From positions 62,001 through 126,000 of the forward strand of contig NZ_JAHXBN010000001.1 in assembly GCF_019924045.1 (NCBI RefSeq): a stretch of 64,000 bases of DNA, given 5' to 3'. The position numbers and the translations under genes are program-made. The notes under the pieces are model-generated. The model was not told where the DNA came from and made no database searches. It worked only from the letters and a program-made list of their open reading frames with translations. Source of the stretch: Dyadobacter fermentans. GTDB taxonomy: Bacteria > Bacteroidota > Bacteroidia > Cytophagales > Spirosomataceae. Below are positions 1 through 8,925 of the stretch, piece after piece; positions within the stretch are counted from its first letter, which is position 1; each line of letters starts with the position of its first letter.

Positions 1-1
1 G

Positions 2-2638
2 GTGCTGATTACAACCAAGAACGGCAGCAAATCGAAAAAAATGACGGTTTCTGTTAACTCCAATACCGTTTTTGACAAGCCCTACAAATACCTGAACATG
101 CACCACAAGTTTGCAACGGGTATTCTGCCTTTCACGCCCGACAACAACCCGTACCCAGGCGGCGTGCTGATGATCGACGAGGGCTCTGCCGGTGGGGTAG
201 GTCCGGAGCTCGACAAGGGCTATAAGGCAATTCAATGGAACAGCCCGAAAGATGCCAATGGCAATCCGATCCCGACAGAACTCGTTTCGCACCCGGATAA
301 TGTGAAGAACTTCGTGCGCACAGGTATTACCACTACCAACGGTGTCGCCATCTCAAACAGCAATGATTTGGTCTCTTACCGGTTGTCATACTCCAATATG
401 ACCAACCGCGGTATTATCCCTAATTCGGACCTGTTCCGCAATTCATTGAATATCAATTCGTCGGTGAAGCTAGCCAAAAAGCTGACGCTCAGCACGAACG
501 TCGATATCAGCCGCAACAATTCCAACAACCGCCCGGCGACTAACCGCGGTACCAATCCGCTGCAATGGGCATATGCTGTCTCCCCGCACATCGATATCCG
601 CGACCTGCGCAACTACTGGGTGCCGGGGCAGGAAGGCTTGCAGCAACTGTCGCAAGGCCCGGGCGATTATAATAACCCGTGGTTCCTGGCTTACGAGGTC
701 AACAACAGCTTTGTCCGTGACCGTGTTTTCGGGAACGTCAAGGCCGACTGGCAGATCACACCGCATTTGAGCCTGATGGGCCGCTACGCGCTCGATACCT
801 ATCGCGAGCAGCGTGAGACGAAAATAGGGAATAGCTACACCAACGACAGCCGCGGAGGTTACGGGGTGATCAACCTGTCGAGGTTCGAGCGCAACGCCGA
901 CTTCCTCCTGAGCTACAAACGCGATATCAACAATTTCAGCTTCTCGGTGTCGGGTGGTGGTAATACGCGTTACCAGAAAAACATGGACCTGAGCACAGCG
1001 AGCGGCAACGGAACAGGGTTGGTTATCCCGGGACTTTACACTTTGTCGAACATTGCGCCGCAAAACCTCAGATATTCGAGCTACCTATCGGAAAGAGCTG
1101 TTTTCAGTGCCTACGGGTTGGCTAACATTGGTTTCAAAGACATGGTCTACCTCGATCTGACCGCACGTAACGACTGGTCGAGTACTCTGCCGAAGGCTAA
1201 CCGTTCGTACTTCTATCCGTCAGCTTCATTAAGCGTGCTGCTGAATGAGGTGCTCCGTATGCCTAATCAGATCAGCTTGTTCAAAGCCAGAGGAAGCTGG
1301 GCACAGGTGGGTAACGATACCCAGCCTTATAATTTGCTGGCTACATTGGGTAACTCGGGAGCCTGGGACGGCATTACACGTTTGTCGAAATCGGGATCGA
1401 TATTGCTTCCCGACCTCAAACCTGAGATCGCGACTTCGTATGAATACGGTCTTGACCTGAATCTCTACCATAACCGCGTCCGTCTGACCGCCACCTATTA
1501 CCAGGTGGAGAACCGCAACCAGATTATCCCTACCAAGCTTCCGGGATCCAGCGGTTATAGTTCCAAAAACATTAATGCGGGTTTGCTCGTGAGCAAAGGA
1601 CTTGAATTTACATTGGGAGGCACACCGATCGACAAAAATGGCTGGCGCTGGGATATCAATGCCAACTGGTCGAGAAACCGCACGACGATCAAGTCGCTAT
1701 CGGATGGTCTTGAATTCTACACACTCTGGACCGATGCAAAAGGTGGCGCGTGGACATACGTAGGCGAGCAGATCGGGGATATTTACGATGCCGAACTCGT
1801 CACCGTAAAAGATAAAAGCTCGCCTTATTATGGCTATCCTATTCTGGATGAAAACGGCTCCTGGCAGTCGATTTCCGCTTCTAAAACCAGAAACAAGATC
1901 GGTAATTTCAATCCGGACTTCTTGTTGGGTTTGCAAACGTCCCTGTCTTATAAAGGCTTCACGCTGAATATGTCGTTCGACTGGCGTCAGGGCGGTAATT
2001 TCGTATCGCAAACTTACCGTTATGGCGAATCGGACTTGAAATCTCAACGCTTCCTGGATAACCTGATCAACCCGAACGGTATGACCGGCGACCAGCTGCG
2101 GAACTATCTCGTGAATAACAATAAGGTGGTGGTTACCGGAAACAAATTCAATATTGTCGGCGGCCCTACCAAAGCATATGGCGGCTTCCCGTTTGAATAC
2201 GGAGGCAATACCTACGACTATGCGGTGTTCAATCCGGGTGTGATTGCACAATACAACGAAGCCGGCGAAATCACAGGCTACACCGAAAACCTGGGCGGAG
2301 CGGGTACGAAATACATTCCTTACGGCGACAACTACCCCTGGGATTTCACCCGCGCCGCCACATTCGACGCTTCGTTTGTGAAGCTGCGCGAAGTGTCGCT
2401 CGGATATGATTTGCCTGGCAATTTTGTAAAACGCATTGGCTTGCAAAATGCCAACATCGCCGTATACAGTCGCAACATCATCCTTTGGACCAAAGCTAAA
2501 ATCGGTATTGATCCCGAGCAGGCATTCCAGCAAGAGTCGGGTGCACAGGCTGGTACACAGTTCAAGCAGGGTATAGAGCGTTATAACGTTACTCCGTGGG
2601 TGATCCCTGTTGGTTTTAGGCTTGGTTTAACTTTCTGA
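2..2638 (+). CDS. SusC/RagA-family TonB-linked outer membrane porin, 5'-truncated by window start
   Basis: This is the C-terminal 878 residues of a SusC-type TonB-dependent transporter, the outer-membrane barrel that imports large ligands bound by its SusD partner. The reading frame is open at the window edge. The first residues (LITTKNG) are the end of the plug domain, where family members read GVVLITTKxG, so the GTG at position 2 is an internal valine codon and not a start. The signal peptide, carboxypeptidase-regulatory-like domain, TonB box and most of the plug lie upstream. The rest is beta-barrel rich in aromatic, Asn and Gly residues, and it ends in a C-terminal Phe (GLTF), as outer-membrane barrels usually do. 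The SusD-like gene follows after 37 bp. The substrate cannot be read from the barrel; the downstream enzymes suggest a lipid or phosphodiester ligand. Confidence 0.93.
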   Translation: MLITTKNGSKSKKMTVSVNSNTVFDKPYKYLNMHHKFATGILPFTPDNNPYPGGVLMIDEGSAGGVGPELDKGYKAIQWNSPKDANGNPIPTELVSHPDNVKNFVRTGITTTNGVAISNSNDLVSYRLSYSNMTNRGIIPNSDLFRNSLNINSSVKLAKKLTLSTNVDISRNNSNNRPATNRGTNPLQWAYAVSPHIDIRDLRNYWVPGQEGLQQLSQGPGDYNNPWFLAYEVNNSFVRDRVFGNVKADWQITPHLSLMGRYALDTYREQRETKIGNSYTNDSRGGYGVINLSRFERNADFLLSYKRDINNFSFSVSGGGNTRYQKNMDLSTASGNGTGLVIPGLYTLSNIAPQNLRYSSYLSERAVFSAYGLANIGFKDMVYLDLTARNDWSSTLPKANRSYFYPSASLSVLLNEVLRMPNQISLFKARGSWAQVGNDTQPYNLLATLGNSGAWDGITRLSKSGSILLPDLKPEIATSYEYGLDLNLYHNRVRLTATYYQVENRNQIIPTKLPGSSGYSSKNINAGLLVSKGLEFTLGGTPIDKNGWRWDINANWSRNRTTIKSLSDGLEFYTLWTDAKGGAWTYVGEQIGDIYDAELVTVKDKSSPYYGYPILDENGSWQSISASKTRNKIGNFNPDFLLGLQTSLSYKGFTLNMSFDWRQGGNFVSQTYRYGESDLKSQRFLDNLINPNGMTGDQLRNYLVNNNKVVVTGNKFNIVGGPTKAYGGFPFEYGGNTYDYAVFNPGVIAQYNEAGEITGYTENLGGAGTKYIPYGDNYPWDFTRAATFDASFVKLREVSLGYDLPGNFVKRIGLQNANIAVYSRNIILWTKAKIGIDPEQAFQQESGAQAGTQFKQGIERYNVTPWVIPVGFRLGLTF

Positions 2639-2675
2639 TATAGAGTCATATAGTCTATTTAATATAAATAAACTC

Positions 2676-4319
2676 ATGAAAAAACTTCATAACAAATTCG
2701 TCATCATACCGCTGTTGCTGGCATGCATGGTATTTTCCTGTAAGGACCTGACGGAGCTCAATGAAAACCCGAACGGGGTGGCCCCGGAAACGGTGAATCC
2801 CAACCTGGTACTGCCGACGGTTTTGACCGAAGCTGCGAAACTGTACGTCAACCTGGGTTACCAGGACATCGCGGGCGTAGTGCAGCACACGCAGAAAGAC
2901 GCATGGTCGAGCGGACATAACGACTACGACTGGGGCGGCGACCAGAGCTGGAATGCATATTACGACGTACTCCGCAACAATGAACTGGTATACCAAAGAG
3001 CGGTGGCAGCCAATTACGAGTTTCACCAGGGAGTTACTTTGGTCATGAAATCGTTCATGTTCGGTCTGATTACCGATCTCTGGGGCGATGCGCCTTACAC
3101 CAATGCGCTGAAAGGCGAAGCCGGTTCGACGGCCGACATCCTGCCGTCATTCGATAGCCAGGATAAGATCTACGCCGGAATTATCGCCGATCTCGAAAAA
3201 GCGAACGGACTGCTTTCCAAATCGAAAGCCGACTACGAGGGTATCGTTGATAATGTGGACGTTTACTATGGCGGGGACCCCGCCAAATGGCGCAAGATGG
3301 CCAATTCGCTTTTGCTCCGTTACTACATGCGGATTTCGGCCAAGCAGCCTGACATTGCCAAGGCGGGTATCGAGAAAATCGTGGCTAATGCGGCAAATTA
3401 TCCAATCATCACTTCCAATGCCGATGATGCCACCATGGGCTTCCCCGGAAACAGTGAAGCGGATTCATGGCCTGCCAACACCGTGATCGACGCGAGCGGA
3501 AGTAATTATCGCCGCATTAAAATGTGCGCGACACTGGTCGAGAGATTGCAGACGCTGAAAGACCCGCGTCTGGGAATCTGGGCTAACAAAGTGGAGATTC
3601 CATTGGTAGTAGATCCGACACAACCCGCTGGAACCGATAAAATCGTGGATGGGAAGCGCATTCTCTCGCCGGACAAAGTGAAGAATACACAAGTCGATAC
3701 GGATCCGGAATACGTAGGTTTGCCACCGAGCTTTTCGGCGTTGCCGTCTGCTTATAACCTCAACCCGACACCGGGACAGACATCGTACAACCCGCACGTT
3801 TCCTTTCTGAACAACATTTACAAAGCGGCAAAAGGGCCACTGCTTCGTGCACGGCTCATCTCTGCTGCGGAAGTTAACTTCATCCTGGCCGAAGCCGCAT
3901 TGAAAGGCTGGGCTGCCGGTGTGGCGAAAGACCGCTACGAAGCCGGCGTGAAAGCCTCGATGACCACCTGGACGGTAGCCGACAAATACGCGACGTACAT
4001 CGCGACACCGGGCGTGGCTTTCGACAATACTGTGAAGCAAGTGATCGAACAGAAATGGATCGCCAGCTGGACAGCTGCCACCGAAGCATGGTTCGATTTC
4101 CGTCGCACCGGTTTGCCTGCTTTGAAAGCCGGCCCTGCGGCTAAGCGCGAAGTGTTACCCGTACGCTTCTATTATATGCAGGATGAGTTGCGTATTAACA
4201 AATCGAATGCGGAAGCTGCCGTAAGCAAGCTGGAAGTGACTAACTATTCGCAGGCCGACAACGGCAACAGCGCGTGGTCTAAACAATGGCTTTTGCAAGG
4301 AACCGGCAAGCCGTGGTAG
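2676..4319 (+). CDS. SusD/RagB-family nutrient-binding outer membrane lipoprotein (SusD-like 2 type)
   Basis: Surface lipoprotein that caps the SusC barrel and binds the ligand. The N-terminus is a lipoprotein signal with the acylated Cys at residue 22 (MVFSC), followed by the ELNENPNG stretch typical of the SusD-like 2 family. The length of 547 aa is normal for the group. It is mostly helical, with TPR-like segments such as the region around residues 100-130, and the C-terminal part has the usual WFDFRRTG motif. It lies 37 bp after the SusC gene and is surely co-transcribed. A strong hairpin follows it, so the SusCD pair may be made in larger amounts than the downstream hydrolases. Confidence 0.93.
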   Translation: MKKLHNKFVIIPLLLACMVFSCKDLTELNENPNGVAPETVNPNLVLPTVLTEAAKLYVNLGYQDIAGVVQHTQKDAWSSGHNDYDWGGDQSWNAYYDVLRNNELVYQRAVAANYEFHQGVTLVMKSFMFGLITDLWGDAPYTNALKGEAGSTADILPSFDSQDKIYAGIIADLEKANGLLSKSKADYEGIVDNVDVYYGGDPAKWRKMANSLLLRYYMRISAKQPDIAKAGIEKIVANAANYPIITSNADDATMGFPGNSEADSWPANTVIDASGSNYRRIKMCATLVERLQTLKDPRLGIWANKVEIPLVVDPTQPAGTDKIVDGKRILSPDKVKNTQVDTDPEYVGLPPSFSALPSAYNLNPTPGQTSYNPHVSFLNNIYKAAKGPLLRARLISAAEVNFILAEAALKGWAAGVAKDRYEAGVKASMTTWTVADKYATYIATPGVAFDNTVKQVIEQKWIASWTAATEAWFDFRRTGLPALKAGPAAKREVLPVRFYYMQDELRINKSNAEAAVSKLEVTNYSQADNGNSAWSKQWLLQGTGKPW

Positions 4320-4346
4320 TCATATTTGTTTTAAGGTGAGTATTTA

Positions 4347-4389
4347 AAACCGGGACTGTCGGGATCATCCCTCAGTTCCGGTTTAGTTT
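4347..4389 (+). terminator. Hairpin between susD-like gene and ceramidase-like gene
   Basis: A 12-bp stem (4347-4358 with 4373-4384, one G-T pair) with a 14-nt loop is followed by AGTTTT. It could be a partial terminator or an mRNA-stabilising 3' structure separating the SusCD transcript from the hydrolase genes, which continue on the same strand 23 bp later. Confidence 0.55.
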
Positions 4390-4411
4390 TAAATGGTAAA
4401 CCCCTTTTAAA

Positions 4412-5698
4412 ATGAAAGTCAGGGTCATTCTCATTTGCTTTTTATGCCTGTGCCTGAGCAAGGTCACGGTCGGGCAGCATTTCAGGGCTGCGGCAGCTGT
4501 GCGGGTGATCACGCCCGATCCGCTTTTGCCGGTTTCCGGGGGAATCGGTACGCCCAAGAAAGCGAGCCAGAAAAATGGTGACCTGTACGCAAGAGCATTT
4601 GTAATGGAAAAAGGGGCAGTCAGGATCGCTATTGTGAATGTGGATAACCTGGGCTGGCCGGCTGCATTGGGCAACAGGTCGCGGAAGTTGATCAAAGGCA
4701 TTGCGCCCGAGAATGTGCTCATAGGCGCTACGCACACGCATAGCGGACCCGATGCTTATGGTTTTCCTAATGAGAAAGGGGAGTCGTTTGCGGATATGGC
4801 CTACCTCGACCGTTGTGTTCAGCAAATCGCCGACGCTGTGAACGAGGCCGTTGCGAAACTGGAAGACGCCTCGCTGAAAATAGCCGTAGCCGATGCGAAA
4901 GGCAAGATTGCCTATAACTACTATGCCGACCAGCTTTATGATCCCCGTTGCGGCGTGATCCAGGCTGTGGCCAGTGCAGGAGCCAACAAAAGCAAACCCA
5001 TTGCTACGCTGGTGAATTACGCAATACATCCGGAAGTGATCGGGTCAGGGAGGGGGATTTTGAGCCCGGACCTTTGCGGACCGCTATATGACCGCATAGA
5101 ATCGCAGGGCGGAGGCACGGCCATTTTTATGAACGGTGCGCAGGGCGGCATGGTTACCGCTGACAACCGACTTGAAAACGGGAAAGAAGCCAATGATTGG
5201 AATGAGTGCAAAAGGATAGGCGAACTGCTGGCAGATGAAGCGATGCGGATCGTGAAGGACGTGCCCGTGCAGGAAAACCCAGATGTTTATTGCGTTTCCC
5301 GCAGGATTGAGTTTCCGGTGGATTCGGAGATTATGCGTTTTATCCTTCAAAAATCACCTATTAAAAATGAAATGGCCGGCGACAACCGCATCGTGACGCA
5401 GCTTAACCTGCTGAATATCGGCACCGCCCAAGTGCTGACAGTTCCAGGTGAAGCATTGCCCAATATCGGCTATTATGTCAAAAGGCACATGAATACCAAA
5501 CAGCCTTTTCTTTTCGGACTGACCAACGATGCCTTCGGCTATATGCTTACGAAGGTCGATTTCAACAGTTTTAAGCGCTATGAGTACGTTAGCCGGACAA
5601 GCCTCGGCGAAATGACCGGGGAGATTTATATGGAACAGGCATTGAAATTAATAAAAGACAGTCCAGCGCCTGCGCCGGCCGCCGCCGCAGGAAAGTAA
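4412..5698 (+). CDS. Neutral/alkaline ceramidase N-terminal-domain-like hydrolase
   Basis: Exported 428-aa protein (signal peptide about residues 1-21) matching the N-terminal catalytic domain of neutral ceramidases, zinc amidases that cleave ceramide to sphingosine and fatty acid. Visible counterparts of the zinc site are the THTHSGP motif (residues 107-113), NYAIHPE with H206, a PGE motif near residue 350, and a following FGYMLT segment. The segment that carries the nucleophilic Ser in classical enzymes (SNVGDVSPN type) reads AQGGMVTAD here (residues 243-251), with Thr249 in the Ser position. The C-terminal immunoglobulin-like domain of full ceramidases is missing; these are about 650 aa. 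Family membership is clear, but ceramide as substrate is not; another amide or ester is possible. It sits in the SusCD-linked locus, with the next gene 30 bp away. Confidence 0.82.
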   Translation: MKVRVILICFLCLCLSKVTVGQHFRAAAAVRVITPDPLLPVSGGIGTPKKASQKNGDLYARAFVMEKGAVRIAIVNVDNLGWPAALGNRSRKLIKGIAPENVLIGATHTHSGPDAYGFPNEKGESFADMAYLDRCVQQIADAVNEAVAKLEDASLKIAVADAKGKIAYNYYADQLYDPRCGVIQAVASAGANKSKPIATLVNYAIHPEVIGSGRGILSPDLCGPLYDRIESQGGGTAIFMNGAQGGMVTADNRLENGKEANDWNECKRIGELLADEAMRIVKDVPVQENPDVYCVSRRIEFPVDSEIMRFILQKSPIKNEMAGDNRIVTQLNLLNIGTAQVLTVPGEALPNIGYYVKRHMNTKQPFLFGLTNDAFGYMLTKVDFNSFKRYEYVSRTSLGEMTGEIYMEQALKLIKDSPAPAPAAAAGK

Positions 5699-5728
5699 AC
5701 CGATTTTTCCACCCAAATACGAGTGACC

Positions 5729-7078
5729 ATGTTTTTGAAAATAGCCGTTAAGTCCGTATTGCTGACCCTCGTAGCGATCGTTTATGCCAACGCCCAAAAG
5801 GTGACCCCGGAAAACGCATTGGAGAGCTACCTCAACAATGGCGATAAAACCTTCAAATGGGAGTTGAAAGAGACATTCAAACGCGACGATCTGACATTTT
5901 ACCAGATCCTGCTGACCTCTCAGAAATGGCGGGAGTTCACCTGGACGCACCAATTAACGCTGATTGTCCCCAAAGAAAACCGGCACGACGATGCGCTGCT
6001 ATTTATCACGGGCGGTTCCAATACGAACGAACAGCCCAATTGGAACAGCAAGAAGGATGAAAAAATGTACGGATCGCTCGGTGCCGTTGCGACAACCAAC
6101 CAGGCCATCGTGGCATTGCTGAAACAGACGCCCAACCAGCCGTTTTTCGGTGATCTTACGGAGGACGCATTGATTTCCTACACATTACACAACTTCAAAA
6201 AAGACAAGGATTATACCTGGCCGCTGCTTTTCCCGATGGTAAAAAGTGCGGTAAAAGCGATGGATGCGGTACAGCAGTTTACGCAAAAGGAATTGAAACA
6301 TACGGTGAACAGCTTCGTGGTAACGGGTGCATCCAAACGGGGGTGGACGACCTGGCTCACGGGTGCGAGCGATAAGCGCGTGGAGGCGATCGCACCGATG
6401 GTGATTGACGTGCTGAATATGCCTGTAAGTCTCGATTATCAGATCAAATCATGGGGCGATTACAGCATTCAGATTGAGGATTATGTGAAACTGGGTATTC
6501 CGCAGTCGACCGGCTCGCCGGACGGGCAGGCCATTACGGCCATGATCGACCCCTATTCGTACCGCGCCAAACTGACCATGCCGAAGATGATTTTCATGGG
6601 CACGAACGATGAATACTGGGTCGTGGATAACATCAAGAACTACCTCGACAAGATTCCGGGTAAAAACATGCTGCATTATGTGCCCAACGCAGGCCACGAC
6701 CTCGGCGACGGCAAGCAGGCGATGGAAGCATTGAGTGCATTCTTCGGCGCAACGATTAACAAACGGCCGTATACCGAATGCAAATGGAGCCAGTCGGTCG
6801 CCAACCGGAAGGTAAATCTGGACATCAAGACCACGCCCGATGCGTTGGTGGACGTGATCCTGTGGTCGGCCAATTCGCCGGATCAGGATTTGCGGAATGA
6901 TACCTGGACGGCCCAAAGTTTGAAAATCAGCCAGAAATCCAATGTGAAGGTAACCGCCGAGTTGCCAGCCAGCGGTTTCCGGGCATTTTATGTGGATTTG
7001 AAATATAAAACGCCGCAAGGCAACGTCTACACCGAGAGTACAAGGGTGTTTTTAACGGATAATAAGTCGGTTCTGTAA
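5729..7078 (+). CDS. PhoPQ-activated pathogenicity-related (PqaA-type) alpha/beta hydrolase
   Basis: Exported 449-aa member of the PhoPQ-activated pathogenicity-related family, a group of alpha/beta-hydrolase proteins of poorly known substrate. The signal peptide runs to about residue 22 (YANAQ). The nucleophile elbow is GASKRG with Ser202, the acid is probably in MGTNDEYW, and the histidine in NAGHDLG. The C-terminal 100 residues form a beta-rich domain. I chose the ATG at 5729; a GTG two codons upstream (5723) is in frame but adds only MT before the signal peptide. It follows the ceramidase-like gene by 30 bp and precedes the metallophosphoesterase by 47 bp, in the same direction. Its position suggests it handles a breakdown product of the same substrate (inference). 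Confidence 0.85.
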   Translation: MFLKIAVKSVLLTLVAIVYANAQKVTPENALESYLNNGDKTFKWELKETFKRDDLTFYQILLTSQKWREFTWTHQLTLIVPKENRHDDALLFITGGSNTNEQPNWNSKKDEKMYGSLGAVATTNQAIVALLKQTPNQPFFGDLTEDALISYTLHNFKKDKDYTWPLLFPMVKSAVKAMDAVQQFTQKELKHTVNSFVVTGASKRGWTTWLTGASDKRVEAIAPMVIDVLNMPVSLDYQIKSWGDYSIQIEDYVKLGIPQSTGSPDGQAITAMIDPYSYRAKLTMPKMIFMGTNDEYWVVDNIKNYLDKIPGKNMLHYVPNAGHDLGDGKQAMEALSAFFGATINKRPYTECKWSQSVANRKVNLDIKTTPDALVDVILWSANSPDQDLRNDTWTAQSLKISQKSNVKVTAELPASGFRAFYVDLKYKTPQGNVYTESTRVFLTDNKSVL

Positions 7079-7125
7079 ATCCCTGAAATAGATGTATCTA
7101 TACTGACGGGAAATTTGAAATAGCC

Positions 7126-8904
7126 ATGATAAACAACAAAAGATTGCGCTGGTGGGTATTGTTATGCCCGGTTTGGATGTCATTTGCGCTAAGCTCCGAA
7201 CAGCCTGAAAGGACGGTGAAAGAGGTAATAGACCGCGCAGTGACGCGGTTTTACGAAACCCTCACACCTGCGCAGCTGGACACCATTTCGGACAACTATA
7301 TCCTGAGTGTGCTCAGCGACCGTGACAAGGAAACACTGGCAACGCGTTTCTGGACTTTTGAAGTGAATGTGCCGGTAAGGGTGTCGCTGATGCGGCATAC
7401 CGGTCAGGCCGTGCTGCCTTTTTGGCTTCAAAAGAGCGGGTTTAAGAAAACGCAGATGCTCGTCAAAAACGAGGAGTATACTTACGAAGTCTGGCAGAAG
7501 GATTTCGAAAAAGGCCAGGTAGGGCTTGGTATTAATGGTTTTGACAAAGACCGGCCGGTGTATTTCATCAGTGTGGCGCCATTGGATAAGGCAGAGAAGC
7601 TCACGGTTTCGAATGTCGTGCCTGCACAATATGCATTGAGTACCATTCAGAAAGGGGCATTTACCTACCACGATTGGGATAGCCTCGTATTGACCGAAGT
7701 TCCGGACGAGCTGGAAGGCCAGACGCTCTTCACGACTGTACGGGGGCGCGCACGCGAGGCGCATTTGGTGAATGCATTCCGGAGAACCGCCACACCTTCG
7801 TCGGAAAAGCCCGACCAGGTGGTGATGACATGGAGCGGCGATCCCGCTACTACGGCGAACATCCAGTGGCGCACCAGCCCGAAGGTGCTGAGAAGTAAAG
7901 TGAAATACTGGAAAGCCGGAACTTCCGACACGCTTTTTAAGGATGCTACCGCATTTAGTATGGAAGACAGGCTGTTGCAGAACGACCGGTTCGTAAACCG
8001 GTTTACCGCGCAGCTCAAAGGCCTGAGCCCCGGCTCGTTGTACCATTATTCGATCGGTACCGGGCAAGGGCAATGGTCGGCGGCATCGTCATTCCAGACT
8101 GCCTCCGATCGTGTAAAAGACTTTTCGTTTATCTGGTTTGGCGACACCCATTATTCGCCCATTTGGGGCGATATGGCGCAAAAATCGATCAAACGGCATC
8201 CCGAAACGGCATTTTTTTCAATCGCTGGTGACCTGGTAACCACCGGTCTGCACCGAGATGATTGGGATCAGCTCTGGGCACATGCCGGTCCGACGTTCAG
8301 CACGCGGCCATTGATGCCCGTGCCCGGGAATCACGATAGCCAGGACGGCCTGGGAGCATGGATGTATAAGGAGATGTTTAGTCTGCCGGAAAATGGCCCT
8401 GCTGGCCAGCCTTCCGAAATGACTTACGCTTTCCATTATCAGGACGCATTGTTCCTGATGATCGACGCGACACTTTCCGTACCGCAGCAGACCTCCTGGG
8501 TCGAAAATCAGCTGAGGAACTCGAAAGCCAAATGGAAATTTGCGATGTTCCACTTCCCGCCCTACAATTTTGAAGAACCTTACGACGAGATCAAGCGGGA
8601 ATGGTGTACGCTTTTTGACAAATACCATGTGGATATGGTCATGAGCGGGCATATGCATTACTACCTGCGCACGAAGCCGATGTTCAACGACAAAGAGGCG
8701 GCCAGCCCGGCGAAGGGTACTATTTACCTGATGTCTATCAGCATTCCCGGCAAGCAGGAGCGCTGGCCGAAGGAGGATTATGCCGTGGTGAGGTACAAAG
8801 ACGGCCCGCTTTACCAGCACGTGTCGATCAAGGGCAACACGCTGCACTACAAATGTTACAACCCCGAAGGGGAGTTAAAAGACGAGCTGACGATTACGAA
8901 GTAG
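7126..8904 (+). CDS. Metallophosphoesterase with purple-acid-phosphatase-like fibronectin III domain
   Basis: Exported 592-aa phosphoesterase that probably releases phosphate from phosphomonoesters or diesters outside the inner membrane. After a signal peptide comes an N-terminal region of about 200 residues that I do not recognise. A fibronectin-III-like domain of the purple acid phosphatase kind follows (about residues 230-325), then the catalytic domain. Metal-site motifs are FGDTH (D340, H342), AGDL, GNHD (401-404), MFHFPP and GHMH (H509, H511). The Tyr ligand of true purple acid phosphatases (GDxxY) is absent, so the chemistry should be that of ordinary DxH metallophosphoesterases. It lies between the PqaA-type hydrolase and the glycerophosphodiesterase (21 bp), suggesting an operon for phosphorus-containing substrates. 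Confidence 0.88.
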   Translation: MINNKRLRWWVLLCPVWMSFALSSEQPERTVKEVIDRAVTRFYETLTPAQLDTISDNYILSVLSDRDKETLATRFWTFEVNVPVRVSLMRHTGQAVLPFWLQKSGFKKTQMLVKNEEYTYEVWQKDFEKGQVGLGINGFDKDRPVYFISVAPLDKAEKLTVSNVVPAQYALSTIQKGAFTYHDWDSLVLTEVPDELEGQTLFTTVRGRAREAHLVNAFRRTATPSSEKPDQVVMTWSGDPATTANIQWRTSPKVLRSKVKYWKAGTSDTLFKDATAFSMEDRLLQNDRFVNRFTAQLKGLSPGSLYHYSIGTGQGQWSAASSFQTASDRVKDFSFIWFGDTHYSPIWGDMAQKSIKRHPETAFFSIAGDLVTTGLHRDDWDQLWAHAGPTFSTRPLMPVPGNHDSQDGLGAWMYKEMFSLPENGPAGQPSEMTYAFHYQDALFLMIDATLSVPQQTSWVENQLRNSKAKWKFAMFHFPPYNFEEPYDEIKREWCTLFDKYHVDMVMSGHMHYYLRTKPMFNDKEAASPAKGTIYLMSISIPGKQERWPKEDYAVVRYKDGPLYQHVSIKGNTLHYKCYNPEGELKDELTITK

Positions 8905-8925
8905 TATTCAACAATTTCAATTATA

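Noticed and set aside
1697..2533. A 278-codon minus-strand frame opposite the SusC barrel
   Set aside because: Antisense shadow of the SusC gene; no signal, motif or start context supports it.
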